From: an uncultured Victivallales bacterium
Lineage (GTDB): Bacteria > Verrucomicrobiota > Lentisphaeria > Oligosphaerales > JAFGRS01
Direction: 5' to 3'
Length of the DNA: 32,288 nucleotides
Assembly (NCBI GenBank): GCA_903837355.1
Contig: CAILUI010000002.1
Location: 1 to 32,288 of the forward strand
The stretch's first letter is position 1; every line of letters starts with the position of its first letter. Shown here piece by piece: positions 12,963 through 21,482 of the stretch. Below the pieces are notes generated by a model, which was not told the DNA's origin, did not search any database, and was given only the letters and a program-made list of their open reading frames with translations. The position numbers and the translations under genes are program-made.

Positions 12963-15818
12963 ATGTCCAGATGCCTGACGACGGGGTTGGTGTTGGCGGC
13001 GTGGGTGGCGGGCGAGGCGGTTAGCGGGGCCGCAGCCATGGGCGGCGCGCCGGTCCCAGGGCTAGTGCTCTGGCTGGACGCATCCGAGGGCTCGACGTTG
13101 GTGGCCGATGCGCAGGGCCTCAGCCAGTGGCGCGACAAGTCCGGCAAGGGCAACCATGTGGGCCAACCCGAAGCCGGAGCGCGGCCGACACTGGCTCCGA
13201 CGCTGCAGAACGGCATGGCGCCCATCTCCTTCGATGGGGCCACGCAGTTCCTGACGGGTCCGGCGGTGCTGCCGGAAGGCCAGACGACGTACACCATCGT
13301 GGCGCTGTGGCGCCCGCGCCGGCAGGGGGTGCAGTCCGTCTTCGAGCAGGCCGGTACGGTGGTACAGAGCAACGGCCGGGCGGCGCTGTTGGCCGTGGGC
13401 GATGCCTACGGCTTCAACGGCGAGCACAACGACTGCCACCAGTTGGTGCCCTACGAGTCGAACCTCTGGCGTTTGACCTGCATGGATGTCGACAGCGCGC
13501 GCGCGCCGACCGTGCGCATCTTCGACAACGGCATTCGGCGCTCGGGGGTGACGCCGGCTCCGGCCGCGTTGCGTCTGGGTGCCGGGGGGATCACGGTCGG
13601 CCGCAAGCAGGCCGCGCCGGGCGAGTTCCTGGATGGCGAGGTGGCAGCGGTCCTGGTCTTTGACCGGGTCTTGGCCTACGCCGAGCAGCAGCAGGTCCTC
13701 GGCAGCCTGGACCGTACCTGGGGCGTGGATGTCCTGGGCTGGTTCCGCGGCCCGGATGGCGGCCCGCTGGGCTTCGACTTCGATGGCGACACCTACGGCG
13801 CAGGCTGGACGGTGGAGGGCACGGCCTTCGGCGCTGGTCCGGCCCGCGGGACGTTGCCCGGCCAGATGGAGGTCAGCGGCTTCCTGGGCGAGGGTTTGGT
13901 GAGCAGCTACGTGGGTGGGGATGGCAGCACGGGCCTGCTGACGTCGCCCGCGCTGGTCATCGAGCGGCGTTTCATCCAGTTCCTGATCGGCGGCGGTAAG
14001 TACCCTGGGGAGGCGTGCATCAATCTGCTGGTGGGGGGCGCGGTGGTGCGCACGGCCACCGGCCCCAACGAGCAGCCGGGTGGCAGCGAACGGCTGGAGT
14101 GGGCGCAGTGGGACGTGGCCGAGTTCGCCGGCAAGACCGCGGTGGTGCAGATCGTGGACCGCGCGACGGGCGCCTGGGGCCACATCAATGTCGATCAGAT
14201 CATCCAGACCGACCGCACCCTGCCCGTGCTCGTCGACCAGCAGCGCGAGTTGCTGGCCGAGCGGCGCTACCTGAATCTGCCCGTCAAAGACGGCGCGCCG
14301 AAGCGGCGCTTCCGCGTCCTCGCCGCTGGCAAGGTGGTGCGCGATGCGGTGGTGCCGCTGGCGGACGCGACGCCGGACTACTGGATGTTCATCGATCTGG
14401 AGCCCTTCCGCGGGCAGATGCTCACCCTGCAGGTCGAGCGTCTGCCCGAGACCTCGGGCGCGCTGGCGGCGATGGAGCAGAGCGACGAGATCAAGGACGC
14501 GGCGGACCTCTACCGGGAACGCTTGCGGCCGCAGGTGCATTTCAGCACGCGGCGGGGCTGGAACAACGACCCCAACGGCCTGGTGTATCAGGCCGGCGAG
14601 TGGCACCTGTTCTACCAGCACAATCCCTACAGCACGCGCTGGGACAACATGCACTGGGGGCACGCGGTGAGCCCCGATCTGGTGCATTGGCAGGAACTGC
14701 CCGTGGCGCTCTATCCGGATGCGCTGGGCCCCTGTTTCTCGGGTTCCGCGGTGGTGGACACGGAGAACACGGCCGGTTTCCAGACGGGTACCGAACCGGC
14801 CCTGGTCTGCATGTACACGGCCGCCGGCAACCCGACGGTCCAGTGCCTGGCCTACAGCCTGGACCGCGGTCGCACCTGGGCCACCTACGCCGGCAATCCG
14901 GTACTGCCGCAGATCATCGGCGGCAACCGCGATCCGAAAGTGATCTGGTATGCGCCCGGGCGCTGCTGGATCATGGCGTTGTTTCTTGACCAGAACGACT
15001 ACGGACTGTTCTCGTCGCCCGACCTCAAGCGTTGGGAGCGGCTCTGCACGGTCACCATTCCCGGCAGCAGCGAGTGCCCGGAGTTCTTCGCGATCCCGGT
15101 CGCTGGGAAGCCTGGAGAAACGCGCTGGATATTCTACGGCGGTAACGGGTTATATCTAATCGGACAATTCGATGGTAAGAGCTTCACCACCGAGTCGGGG
15201 CCGCATGTGCTGCACGAGGGCACCTGCTTCTACGCCTCGCAGACCTACAACTCGGCCCCGGACGGTCGGCGCGTGCTGATCGGCTGGGGCACGGTAAGCA
15301 TGCCCGGCATGCCGTTCAACCAGATGATGACGTTCCCCGTCGATCTGACCCTGCGTCCGACCGCCGACGGGCTGCGCTTGCATGTCCAGCCGGCGCCCGA
15401 GATCAGTCGTCTGCACGACCGGACCGTCGAGCTGCCGGAGACGACGATCCCGGTCGGGGAGACGCCGCTGGCGGGGCTGGAGGGTGAGGCGTTCCACATC
15501 CGTGCGGAGTTTGCCACCGGCGCGGCGACGGCCTTCGGCCTCACCGTGCGCGGCATCCCGATCACCTACGATGTGCAGTCGCAGCGCCTCGACTGCGGTG
15601 GCCGCAGTGCGTCGGTACCGCCCGCCGACGGGCGGCTGCAGCTCGAGATCATCGCCGACCGCACCTCGCTCGAAATCTTCGCCAATGCCGGGCGTGCCTA
15701 CCTGCCCATGGGGGTCATCCTGCCCGAGGCCCAGCGCGGCGTCGAGCTCTTCAGCCGTGGCGCCCCTACCCGCGTCAGCCGCCTGCAGGCCTGGTCACTG
15801 ACCTCGATCTGGCCCTGA
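12963..15818 (+). CDS. Secreted LamG-GH32 fructan hydrolase (levanase/invertase-like)
   Basis: A 951-residue protein with a signal peptide (MSRCLTTGLVLAAWVAGEAV), an N-terminal LamG/concanavalin-like domain (about 33-255, beginning P-G-L-V-L-W-L-D-A), a second beta-sandwich (about 270-415) and a C-terminal GH32 module. The GH32 residues are all visible: W-N-N-D536-P-N-G (nucleophile), R656-D657-P (transition-state stabiliser) and E704-C705 (acid/base), with the five-bladed propeller followed by the C-terminal beta-sandwich. GH32 releases fructose from inulin, levan or sucrose; which of these is not visible. GGAGA at 12952-12956 fixes the start at 12963 rather than the longer frame to 12858. 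The gene stands alone on this strand and ends 6 nt from the convergent sialidase-like gene. Confidence 0.93.
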   Translation: MSRCLTTGLVLAAWVAGEAVSGAAAMGGAPVPGLVLWLDASEGSTLVADAQGLSQWRDKSGKGNHVGQPEAGARPTLAPTLQNGMAPISFDGATQFLTGPAVLPEGQTTYTIVALWRPRRQGVQSVFEQAGTVVQSNGRAALLAVGDAYGFNGEHNDCHQLVPYESNLWRLTCMDVDSARAPTVRIFDNGIRRSGVTPAPAALRLGAGGITVGRKQAAPGEFLDGEVAAVLVFDRVLAYAEQQQVLGSLDRTWGVDVLGWFRGPDGGPLGFDFDGDTYGAGWTVEGTAFGAGPARGTLPGQMEVSGFLGEGLVSSYVGGDGSTGLLTSPALVIERRFIQFLIGGGKYPGEACINLLVGGAVVRTATGPNEQPGGSERLEWAQWDVAEFAGKTAVVQIVDRATGAWGHINVDQIIQTDRTLPVLVDQQRELLAERRYLNLPVKDGAPKRRFRVLAAGKVVRDAVVPLADATPDYWMFIDLEPFRGQMLTLQVERLPETSGALAAMEQSDEIKDAADLYRERLRPQVHFSTRRGWNNDPNGLVYQAGEWHLFYQHNPYSTRWDNMHWGHAVSPDLVHWQELPVALYPDALGPCFSGSAVVDTENTAGFQTGTEPALVCMYTAAGNPTVQCLAYSLDRGRTWATYAGNPVLPQIIGGNRDPKVIWYAPGRCWIMALFLDQNDYGLFSSPDLKRWERLCTVTIPGSSECPEFFAIPVAGKPGETRWIFYGGNGLYLIGQFDGKSFTTESGPHVLHEGTCFYASQTYNSAPDGRRVLIGWGTVSMPGMPFNQMMTFPVDLTLRPTADGLRLHVQPAPEISRLHDRTVELPETTIPVGETPLAGLEGEAFHIRAEFATGAATAFGLTVRGIPITYDVQSQRLDCGGRSASVPPADGRLQLEIIADRTSLEIFANAGRAYLPMGVILPEAQRGVELFSRGAPTRVSRLQAWSLTSIWP

Positions 15819-15820
15819 TC

Positions 15821-15854
15821 GGCGTCAGGCCCTTGCTGCTCCCGGCCTGACGCC
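15821..15854. terminator. Bidirectional hairpin between convergent genes
   Basis: GGCGTCAGGCC (15821-15831) and GGCCTGACGCC (15844-15854) are a perfect 11-bp inverted repeat with a 12-nt loop. It begins 2 nt after the GH32 stop and overlaps the last codons of the sialidase-like gene, so it can end both transcripts. There is no U-tract. Confidence 0.65.
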
Positions 15855-16970
15855 AGCGCTGCGGTTGATGAGCCCGCGCAAGGCGGCGACGCCGGAGACG
15901 CAGCGTCCCGCGACCACGTCCTCTTCGCGGAAACGGGCAAAGAGGATATCGCCGGACGAGTAGCGTTCGCGGTCGTAGATGACCCAGATCGTGCCCTCGC
16001 GGTCCTGCACGCCGTCGGGATAGGAGACGCCGGGCCGTTCGTCCAGCATCAGGCCGCCGAACCAGGAAGCCCCGTCGTCATCCGAGAGCCAGGCCGCCAA
16101 CTTGCAGCGGACGGCCCTGGTTTCAGGATCCACCCGGTGGTTGACCAGCAGCAGCCGACCGGACTGCAGTCGACGGATGAAGAAGCGGGCGTTGGGGCCG
16201 CCGAGACCCGAGTCCAGTCCGGGCGTCCACGTCCGGCCACGGTCGCTGGAGAAGCTCTGACCGATGCCGTAGTTCGTCCGTACCAGGCACCACAGTCGGC
16301 CGTCCCCAAGTTCGACAATATGGTGCTCGTCGAAGCAGCGTTGCGGCACATCGGCACCGCCACGGCGCTCGTAGGTGCGGCCCTGGTCGGTGGAGACGGT
16401 CAGGTTCGAACGGCAATGCTCGCGGACGCAGGCTGGGGACGGCACGATCAGGTCGTTCCAGACGGCGGTCGGGTAGGCCCATTCCCCGCTCGAGAGCAGC
16501 AGCGGCTTGTTCATCATCACGCCGTGGGCCAGGCGCTGCGGCACCGACCACCGTGGCGCCGCGCTCTCGGGGTCCGCGCTGTGCATGCCCCAGACACCAT
16601 TGACGCCATCGGAGATGATCCCGTCTTTGGGACTGAAGCACTGACTCCAGAACAGCCAGAGCCGGCCGAGTGGGTCATGCCAGAGCGCGGGATCGTAGGC
16701 GCGAATGTGCGCTCCCGGCGGATCGACCACCAGCACCGGCTCGCTCCAGGTCAGGCCGCGGTCGGCGCTGGTCACCAGCACCACGTAGTTCTCGGGGCCT
16801 TCGTTGACGCCGCCCGCGTACCAGGTCGCCCACAGCCGGCCGCCGACCGTGATCTCGATGCCGGGGATGCCCTGGAACTGTCGCGCCGGGGTCTGGTACT
16901 CCGGTCCGGGCTGTAGGATCGGCGTGACCGGGGCCAAGGAGTCGTCGGAACACGGTGCGTTCTGGCTCAT
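15825..16970 (-). CDS. BNR/sialidase-family six-bladed propeller protein
   Basis: The 381-residue protein has four Asp boxes (S-x-D-x-G-x-x-W/Y): S68-W75, S193-Y200, S241-W248 and S296-W303, and the early G-I-P-G-I-E loop (34-39) typical of the exo-alpha-sialidase-like family. True sialidases cleave sialic acid; many relatives with no sialidase activity exist, and the arginine triad could not be assigned with certainty. There is no signal peptide, so it probably acts in the cytoplasm. Its ATG at 16970 overlaps the stop of the preceding 599-aa protein as ATGA, so the two are translationally coupled. It is the last gene of the operon starting at 21303. The C-terminal tail (after about 360) is coded by the terminator stem. 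Confidence 0.82.
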   Translation of the reverse strand: MSQNAPCSDDSLAPVTPILQPGPEYQTPARQFQGIPGIEITVGGRLWATWYAGGVNEGPENYVVLVTSADRGLTWSEPVLVVDPPGAHIRAYDPALWHDPLGRLWLFWSQCFSPKDGIISDGVNGVWGMHSADPESAAPRWSVPQRLAHGVMMNKPLLLSSGEWAYPTAVWNDLIVPSPACVREHCRSNLTVSTDQGRTYERRGGADVPQRCFDEHHIVELGDGRLWCLVRTNYGIGQSFSSDRGRTWTPGLDSGLGGPNARFFIRRLQSGRLLLVNHRVDPETRAVRCKLAAWLSDDDGASWFGGLMLDERPGVSYPDGVQDREGTIWVIYDRERYSSGDILFARFREEDVVAGRCVSGVAALRGLINRSAGVRPGAARA

Positions 16971-18766
16971 GGGTGCGGTGCCCTTTTCACGAAGCTGACC
17001 TCGCGACCATCAAGGCTGCGTCTCACCGTTCCGGCCAGGGGATCTCGGACCAGCGTCAGCCGGACCTCCGGCGTCGCCAGTTCCACGGTGCGGATCAACT
17101 CGCCGTAGGTGCGCGGGATCTCGCCGTCTTCATGGAAACTCTCGGTGACCGCGAGGCGCGCGACGTCTTCAGGGCGGTCGAGGAGAACAACGCACCAACC
17201 GCTGAACAGCAGGTGCGCGGTGAGAACCCCGGAATGGTTCTCCACCAACGGCAGCGAAAGCAGGGTGCCGTGACCGTTGCGTTCGAGGCGCAACGGCACG
17301 GCGCGGGTGCTGCCGGCCGTGCGGCGCTGCGGGTTCGGATCGGCGTCGGGGGCATCCGGGACGCGACAGGTCAGCGGGTGGATGGCGACGCAGGCGTGGG
17401 CGTAGCGCAGGACGATCCAGCCGGGGGCGACGTCAGCGGGTTGGCCATCCCAGGCGACGCCGTTGACCAGGATGGTGCCGGCCGCCTTGGCAAGCCGCCA
17501 GCGGTCGATCAGGCGCCGGGTGGGGGAATGCACCCGGTGCAACTCGCGCAGGATGATGGCCGCACCGCCCTCCTGGTGGCTGACGAGGACCACCTCAGGA
17601 TGGAAGCTGAGGCGCTTGAGCAAGTGCCGACTGGCCCAGTCGTGGAAGCCCGCCCCCGCCTCATGCTGGCGCACCACGCCCTCAGCGTCTTCGCTGAGCC
17701 ACTCGAGGATACCGTACTCCTCCTCCCCGACCATGAAGGCGGCCGGTTTCGACTGCCAGCCCAAGCCCCAGCTATCATGCATATAGCCATTGGGCATCAA
17801 GGGGTAATAGCTCAGGGTTCCAAGCCGTGACGTCGGTCCGATGTAGCTGGTGCTGAAGTGCTCGTCGAAGGTGCGCCAGCGCCGTTGCCGCGGCACCTCC
17901 AGCCGCGGTTTCGCGAAACGGTACCCGCTGAGACCTGCCAGCAGGGCCAGCGGCGGCGGCGCGTTCTCCGGCGCGCCGCCCGCGATCAGCGCGGCGCCGC
18001 GGTAAGGCACACGGATGCAGGCCGCGAAGTTGTAGCCGCGGATGCTGGGCACGGCATCGCAGCCGTCGTGAAAAGCCACCCAGTCCAGGATGGCGTCGGT
18101 CAGGTGCCGGGCCTGGTCGTGAAGCTCGCCTCGCGGCTCGAGCGCCATGATCAGGAGCGTCATCTCCAGGATCACCGTCGTGTAGACGGGCGAGTGGTCC
18201 TCACCCCAACCCGTGCCGCGCCGAGCGTAGTAGTCGAAGTAGCGGCCGGCCAAGGTGCGGCCGGCCGCAATGACGCCGGGGTCCCCGAGGATGTGCCCGG
18301 TGGCCAGCAGCATCGCGGCATCGCTGATGCACTTGTTGGGGTAGAAAAGGCTGGGGTTCGCGGCCATGCGCTGAAACCATGGCAGCACATCGACGAACAC
18401 GCCCCGCAGCGCCTCCGCCTCGGTGGCCGACAGCGCGCCACGCTGCGCCAGCCAGAGGCCGGCCAGCGGCGAACCGATGAAGAACGAGGCGTTGGTGTCG
18501 CAGATGGTCTCGTCCTCGGTGTACCACTTATAGCAGCCATGGGTCGGACTGGCCGGATCGGCATCGCGGTGGCTCCGCAGCGCGGTCAGGATGCGGGCCA
18601 GGTCGGGGTCCGGTCGGCCCTGGGTTGCGGCCTCCAGCAGATACGACGCGGTGGCCGGCAGGCTGTGCGTCTGCGTCAGGTGCGCGATCGGCTGGCAGTG
18701 CGGCCGGCCCGAGCGCGCCACGAACAGCGCCCGGTCGATGGGATCAGCGCTGACAGGCGAGGCCAT
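16967..18766 (-). CDS. Unrecognised 599-aa protein, possible polysaccharide-lyase-like fold
   Basis: No family could be named with confidence. The first 330 residues or so are rich in helices and aromatic residues with D-E-T-x-x-D-T-N-A-S-F-F, W-G-E-D-H-S-P-V and G-Y-N-F-A-A-C stretches; the later part (about 370-599) is beta-rich. Such an alpha-toroid followed by a beta-sandwich is what heparinase/alginate-lyase-type enzymes have, and the neighbours are polysaccharide-related, so a lyase or unsaturated-glycan enzyme is a reasonable guess. There is no signal peptide. Start 18766 is supported by AAGGA at 18773-18777; the open frame to 19006 overlaps the beta-helix gene. It begins 29 nt after the beta-helix stop and ends by ATGA coupling with the sialidase-like gene. 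Confidence 0.65.
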   Translation of the reverse strand: MASPVSADPIDRALFVARSGRPHCQPIAHLTQTHSLPATASYLLEAATQGRPDPDLARILTALRSHRDADPASPTHGCYKWYTEDETICDTNASFFIGSPLAGLWLAQRGALSATEAEALRGVFVDVLPWFQRMAANPSLFYPNKCISDAAMLLATGHILGDPGVIAAGRTLAGRYFDYYARRGTGWGEDHSPVYTTVILEMTLLIMALEPRGELHDQARHLTDAILDWVAFHDGCDAVPSIRGYNFAACIRVPYRGAALIAGGAPENAPPPLALLAGLSGYRFAKPRLEVPRQRRWRTFDEHFSTSYIGPTSRLGTLSYYPLMPNGYMHDSWGLGWQSKPAAFMVGEEEYGILEWLSEDAEGVVRQHEAGAGFHDWASRHLLKRLSFHPEVVLVSHQEGGAAIILRELHRVHSPTRRLIDRWRLAKAAGTILVNGVAWDGQPADVAPGWIVLRYAHACVAIHPLTCRVPDAPDADPNPQRRTAGSTRAVPLRLERNGHGTLLSLPLVENHSGVLTAHLLFSGWCVVLLDRPEDVARLAVTESFHEDGEIPRTYGELIRTVELATPEVRLTLVRDPLAGTVRRSLDGREVSFVKRAPHP

Positions 18767-18795
18767 GGGGGGTCCTTCCGGCAAGAGGCGGGGAA

Positions 18796-21303
18796 CTACG
18801 GCGCGGCGACCAGGGGCGGGAAGAAGAGCGGCGCGGCCGGCGTTACCGTGCAGGCGCAGGGTGCGGCGACCTGACTGGTGTCGATCGCCTGGAAGCCCAG
18901 TTGAAACGCCGGCGACCCCGGCTTGAGCGTGTAGTCGTCCGCGGCCGGGTTCACGAACTGCGGATCGGCCAGGAGCGAGTGCACGTCGAAGCCCGCCTGC
19001 TGCCACTCCGCAAAGGGTTGGCCAGCCCAGCCGAACGTGTACTCCGTCGCCCCCGCGCAGTAATAGAGGTTACGATCGATGCGGATGACCTCGGCCGTCA
19101 GCGCCGGGGCCGCGAACAGGGTGGCCCCCGGATTGCTGTAGCAGAAGAGATTGCGCTCCAGCACGCAGCCGGTCTGGTTCTTGGCAAAGTTGCAGATATG
19201 GCCCTGCCCCTGCCAGCCGTCCACGAAGATGTTGTTGCAGACCGTGTTGTCCTTCCCGCCCTGGAACATGATGCCGCCATTCCAGTTGCGGTAGACGACG
19301 TTGTCGGTGACCGTGTAGCCGCCGGCGAATGAGTCCAGGTAGATACCCCAGGAGAGGAAGACCGGCTGGCCGGCCGTCGACGAGTACCCCACCGTATCGC
19401 CGACGATGTTGCCGCGGATCACGCTGCCGCTGCGGACCTCGCGCTCCTGCTGGGTGACCTCGATGGCGCCGGTATCGTAGGTCTCGAGGCTGGTATTGAG
19501 CACGCGGTTGAACTCGACGACGTTCTTCGTGCCAGCGCTCTTCATCGTGATGCCGTAGCGCGGCAGGTCATGGATCACATTGCGGGAGACGAGATTGGCG
19601 CTGGATCCGGGCTCCTGCAGGGTCACCCCGCCATTGTGCTTGTAGACCGCGCCGCAGTGATGGATGTGATTGCCGGTGATGCGGTTGCCGGAACTGTTAC
19701 GCACGTTGATGCCGCCCTCGGCACTGTCGCTGATGTCGCAGTCCGACACGGTGTGCTCGCCACCGCCGTTGAGGCAGACCGCGTCTTTGCCGAGGTTGCG
19801 GAAACGGCAACCCGTGACCGTACAACGCCTGGCCGCATCGATGTACAGCACCCCATTCTGACCCATGCCATAGCCATCACAGCCATCGGCAGGGCTGTAA
19901 TCACCACCGCGGAAGGTCAAGCCGCGGAAGGTGATGTCCATCACCGGTCGCGCGGCCGTGCCGAGAACCTCGACGATACGCTCCGCGACCGGCGCCATGA
20001 CCTCGGACGCCGCCGTAAAGCCCGGCGGGGGGATGAGATAGAGCACACCCGTCTGGCGGTCGAGATACCACTCGCCGGGAGCGTCCAGGAGCTCGCGCAC
20101 GTTCTCCACGAAATAGCGGTCGCCGGCGTGCAGCCCTGAACTGGCCTCGGGACCAGCGACGGTCACCCGGCGGGTGGCCGGGTCGATGCCGGCGATGGCG
20201 ACGATCTCCTTGAAGGCACGGCAGTTGCCGGTCTGGAAGATATGCACTTCAGCGCCCGGGGCCTGGGCCCAGATCGGCTGCAGATCACCGGGGGCGTAGT
20301 AGAAGCAGGTCGTGTCGACCTTGCCCATGCCGCTAACGGCCAGTTGTTTGCCCTGGCTCTTGACGAAGCCGGAGGCCTGGATGACGACCAGGTGCCGGTC
20401 CGGGGCCAGGGCCGGCAGCCTCTCGTCCGCCGGCTTCCAGGCGGGATCGTCGCAGAGGGCAAAGGCGGCCAGATCGAGGCCACCGCCCTTGACGTTCTCC
20501 CAGCGCAGACGGTGCGCCCCGGCGCTCAGCGTCAGACGGGCGCTATCGGACCAGCGCGACACCTCCCAGCCGCCCGTGTCCGGCAGGTCCAGCAGGGGCA
20601 CGGCAGCACCGCCGTCGACCGTGATCACCGTGCGTCCGTCCATGGTCTCCGTGCCATGCGGCTTGTTGAGGGCGCCATAGTAGACCAGGACGCGGTACTC
20701 GCCGGCGGCGGGGACCGTGATCTCGTACTCCATCCAGTCGCCGGGGTTGTGGATACAGCCCACGCAGCTACTGAAGGTGCCGCCGTCGCGAGCGGTGTAG
20801 AGGAAGCCTTTGCGGGTGGGGTCCGTGGGGTCGACATTGGGGTGGCGGGCCCGGACCAGGCGCTGGCCATCGACAAACAGCGACCGGAAGTTCCACGTGC
20901 CTGCCTTAACCTCAGGCAGCAGGACCGACAGGACGCCGCCGGGGCCGGCCTGGAGGCCCGTGATCGAGCGGCCGCCCACGATCTCGGGCCTTTCGTCCGG
21001 GTAGGCGGTGAAGGTCAGGTAGCTGTCCTCGGGGCCCAGCATCAGGGCCTGCTCCAGATGGTAGCGACCGCCGCGCACCTGCACGGTGGCCAGCGTGCTG
21101 GCCGCGCCCTCGGCCCGCCGCGTCCGCACGGCATCGCGGGCGGCCGCGAAGCCGGCGAGCGGGCCGTCGGTGCCGTCCGCGTTAGCGTTGGGCAGCCGGC
21201 CGTACCAGGTGTCGCGGCCGCTCGGCGAGACGTAGAGCGTTAGCTCCGCCGCCAGCGAGACCGCCGTCAACACCCCCAGTGAGAGCGCCGGAATCCGTAG
21301 CAT
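18796..21303 (-). CDS. Secreted right-handed beta-helix protein with inserted CBM
   Basis: The 835-residue protein has a short signal peptide (MLRIPALSLGVLTAVSLA), a start of the helix fold (Y-V-S-P-S-G-R-D at 24-31; D-G-P-L-A-G-F-A-A-A at 46-55), then an inserted module at about 165-285 with D-W-M-E-Y-x-I-x-V-P-A-A-G-E-Y at 189-203, a CBM6/35-like sugar-binding signature. The main beta-helix (about 450-790) has repeated N-x-I-x-x-N and G-I/V-x-V turns. It probably binds and cleaves an extracellular polysaccharide; the activity is unknown. Start 21303 is chosen for the signal peptide and a GAGGT-type ribosome binding site; the longer frame to 21399 has neither. It is first in the leftward operon with the 599-aa and sialidase-like genes. 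Confidence 0.83.
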   Translation of the reverse strand: MLRIPALSLGVLTAVSLAAELTLYVSPSGRDTWYGRLPNANADGTDGPLAGFAAARDAVRTRRAEGAASTLATVQVRGGRYHLEQALMLGPEDSYLTFTAYPDERPEIVGGRSITGLQAGPGGVLSVLLPEVKAGTWNFRSLFVDGQRLVRARHPNVDPTDPTRKGFLYTARDGGTFSSCVGCIHNPGDWMEYEITVPAAGEYRVLVYYGALNKPHGTETMDGRTVITVDGGAAVPLLDLPDTGGWEVSRWSDSARLTLSAGAHRLRWENVKGGGLDLAAFALCDDPAWKPADERLPALAPDRHLVVIQASGFVKSQGKQLAVSGMGKVDTTCFYYAPGDLQPIWAQAPGAEVHIFQTGNCRAFKEIVAIAGIDPATRRVTVAGPEASSGLHAGDRYFVENVRELLDAPGEWYLDRQTGVLYLIPPPGFTAASEVMAPVAERIVEVLGTAARPVMDITFRGLTFRGGDYSPADGCDGYGMGQNGVLYIDAARRCTVTGCRFRNLGKDAVCLNGGGEHTVSDCDISDSAEGGINVRNSSGNRITGNHIHHCGAVYKHNGGVTLQEPGSSANLVSRNVIHDLPRYGITMKSAGTKNVVEFNRVLNTSLETYDTGAIEVTQQEREVRSGSVIRGNIVGDTVGYSSTAGQPVFLSWGIYLDSFAGGYTVTDNVVYRNWNGGIMFQGGKDNTVCNNIFVDGWQGQGHICNFAKNQTGCVLERNLFCYSNPGATLFAAPALTAEVIRIDRNLYYCAGATEYTFGWAGQPFAEWQQAGFDVHSLLADPQFVNPAADDYTLKPGSPAFQLGFQAIDTSQVAAPCACTVTPAAPLFFPPLVAAP

Positions 21304-21482
21304 AGGCACCTCGCGCGCTGGCCCTCTGGCCGCAGACATCATACCCCACCGTCGCCTCCCCAAGTGTACTGCGGGAAGACTGCATGTCCATGTCGACACG
21401 GTCGCCGCGCCGGTTGCGCCGACGGCGGCGCTGGCTATGGTAACCCGCGATACGGTGGCAACGCTTCTCTGGAGATACTCCT
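21304..21482. promoter_or_regulatory. Divergent promoter region
   Basis: This 179-bp space feeds two operons. Rightward, TTGCGC (21414-21419) and TATGGT (21436-21441), 16 bp apart, could serve the DUF4432 gene. Leftward, TATGAT on the - strand (21338-21343) could be the -10 of the beta-helix gene with a roughly 30-nt leader; its -35 is unclear. No clear shared operator was found. Confidence 0.4.

Noticed and set aside
17908..17920. Another member of the TTTCGCGAAA array
   Set aside because: A single TTTCGCGAAA lies inside the 599-aa gene and codes for F-A-K; there is no flanking unit similarity.
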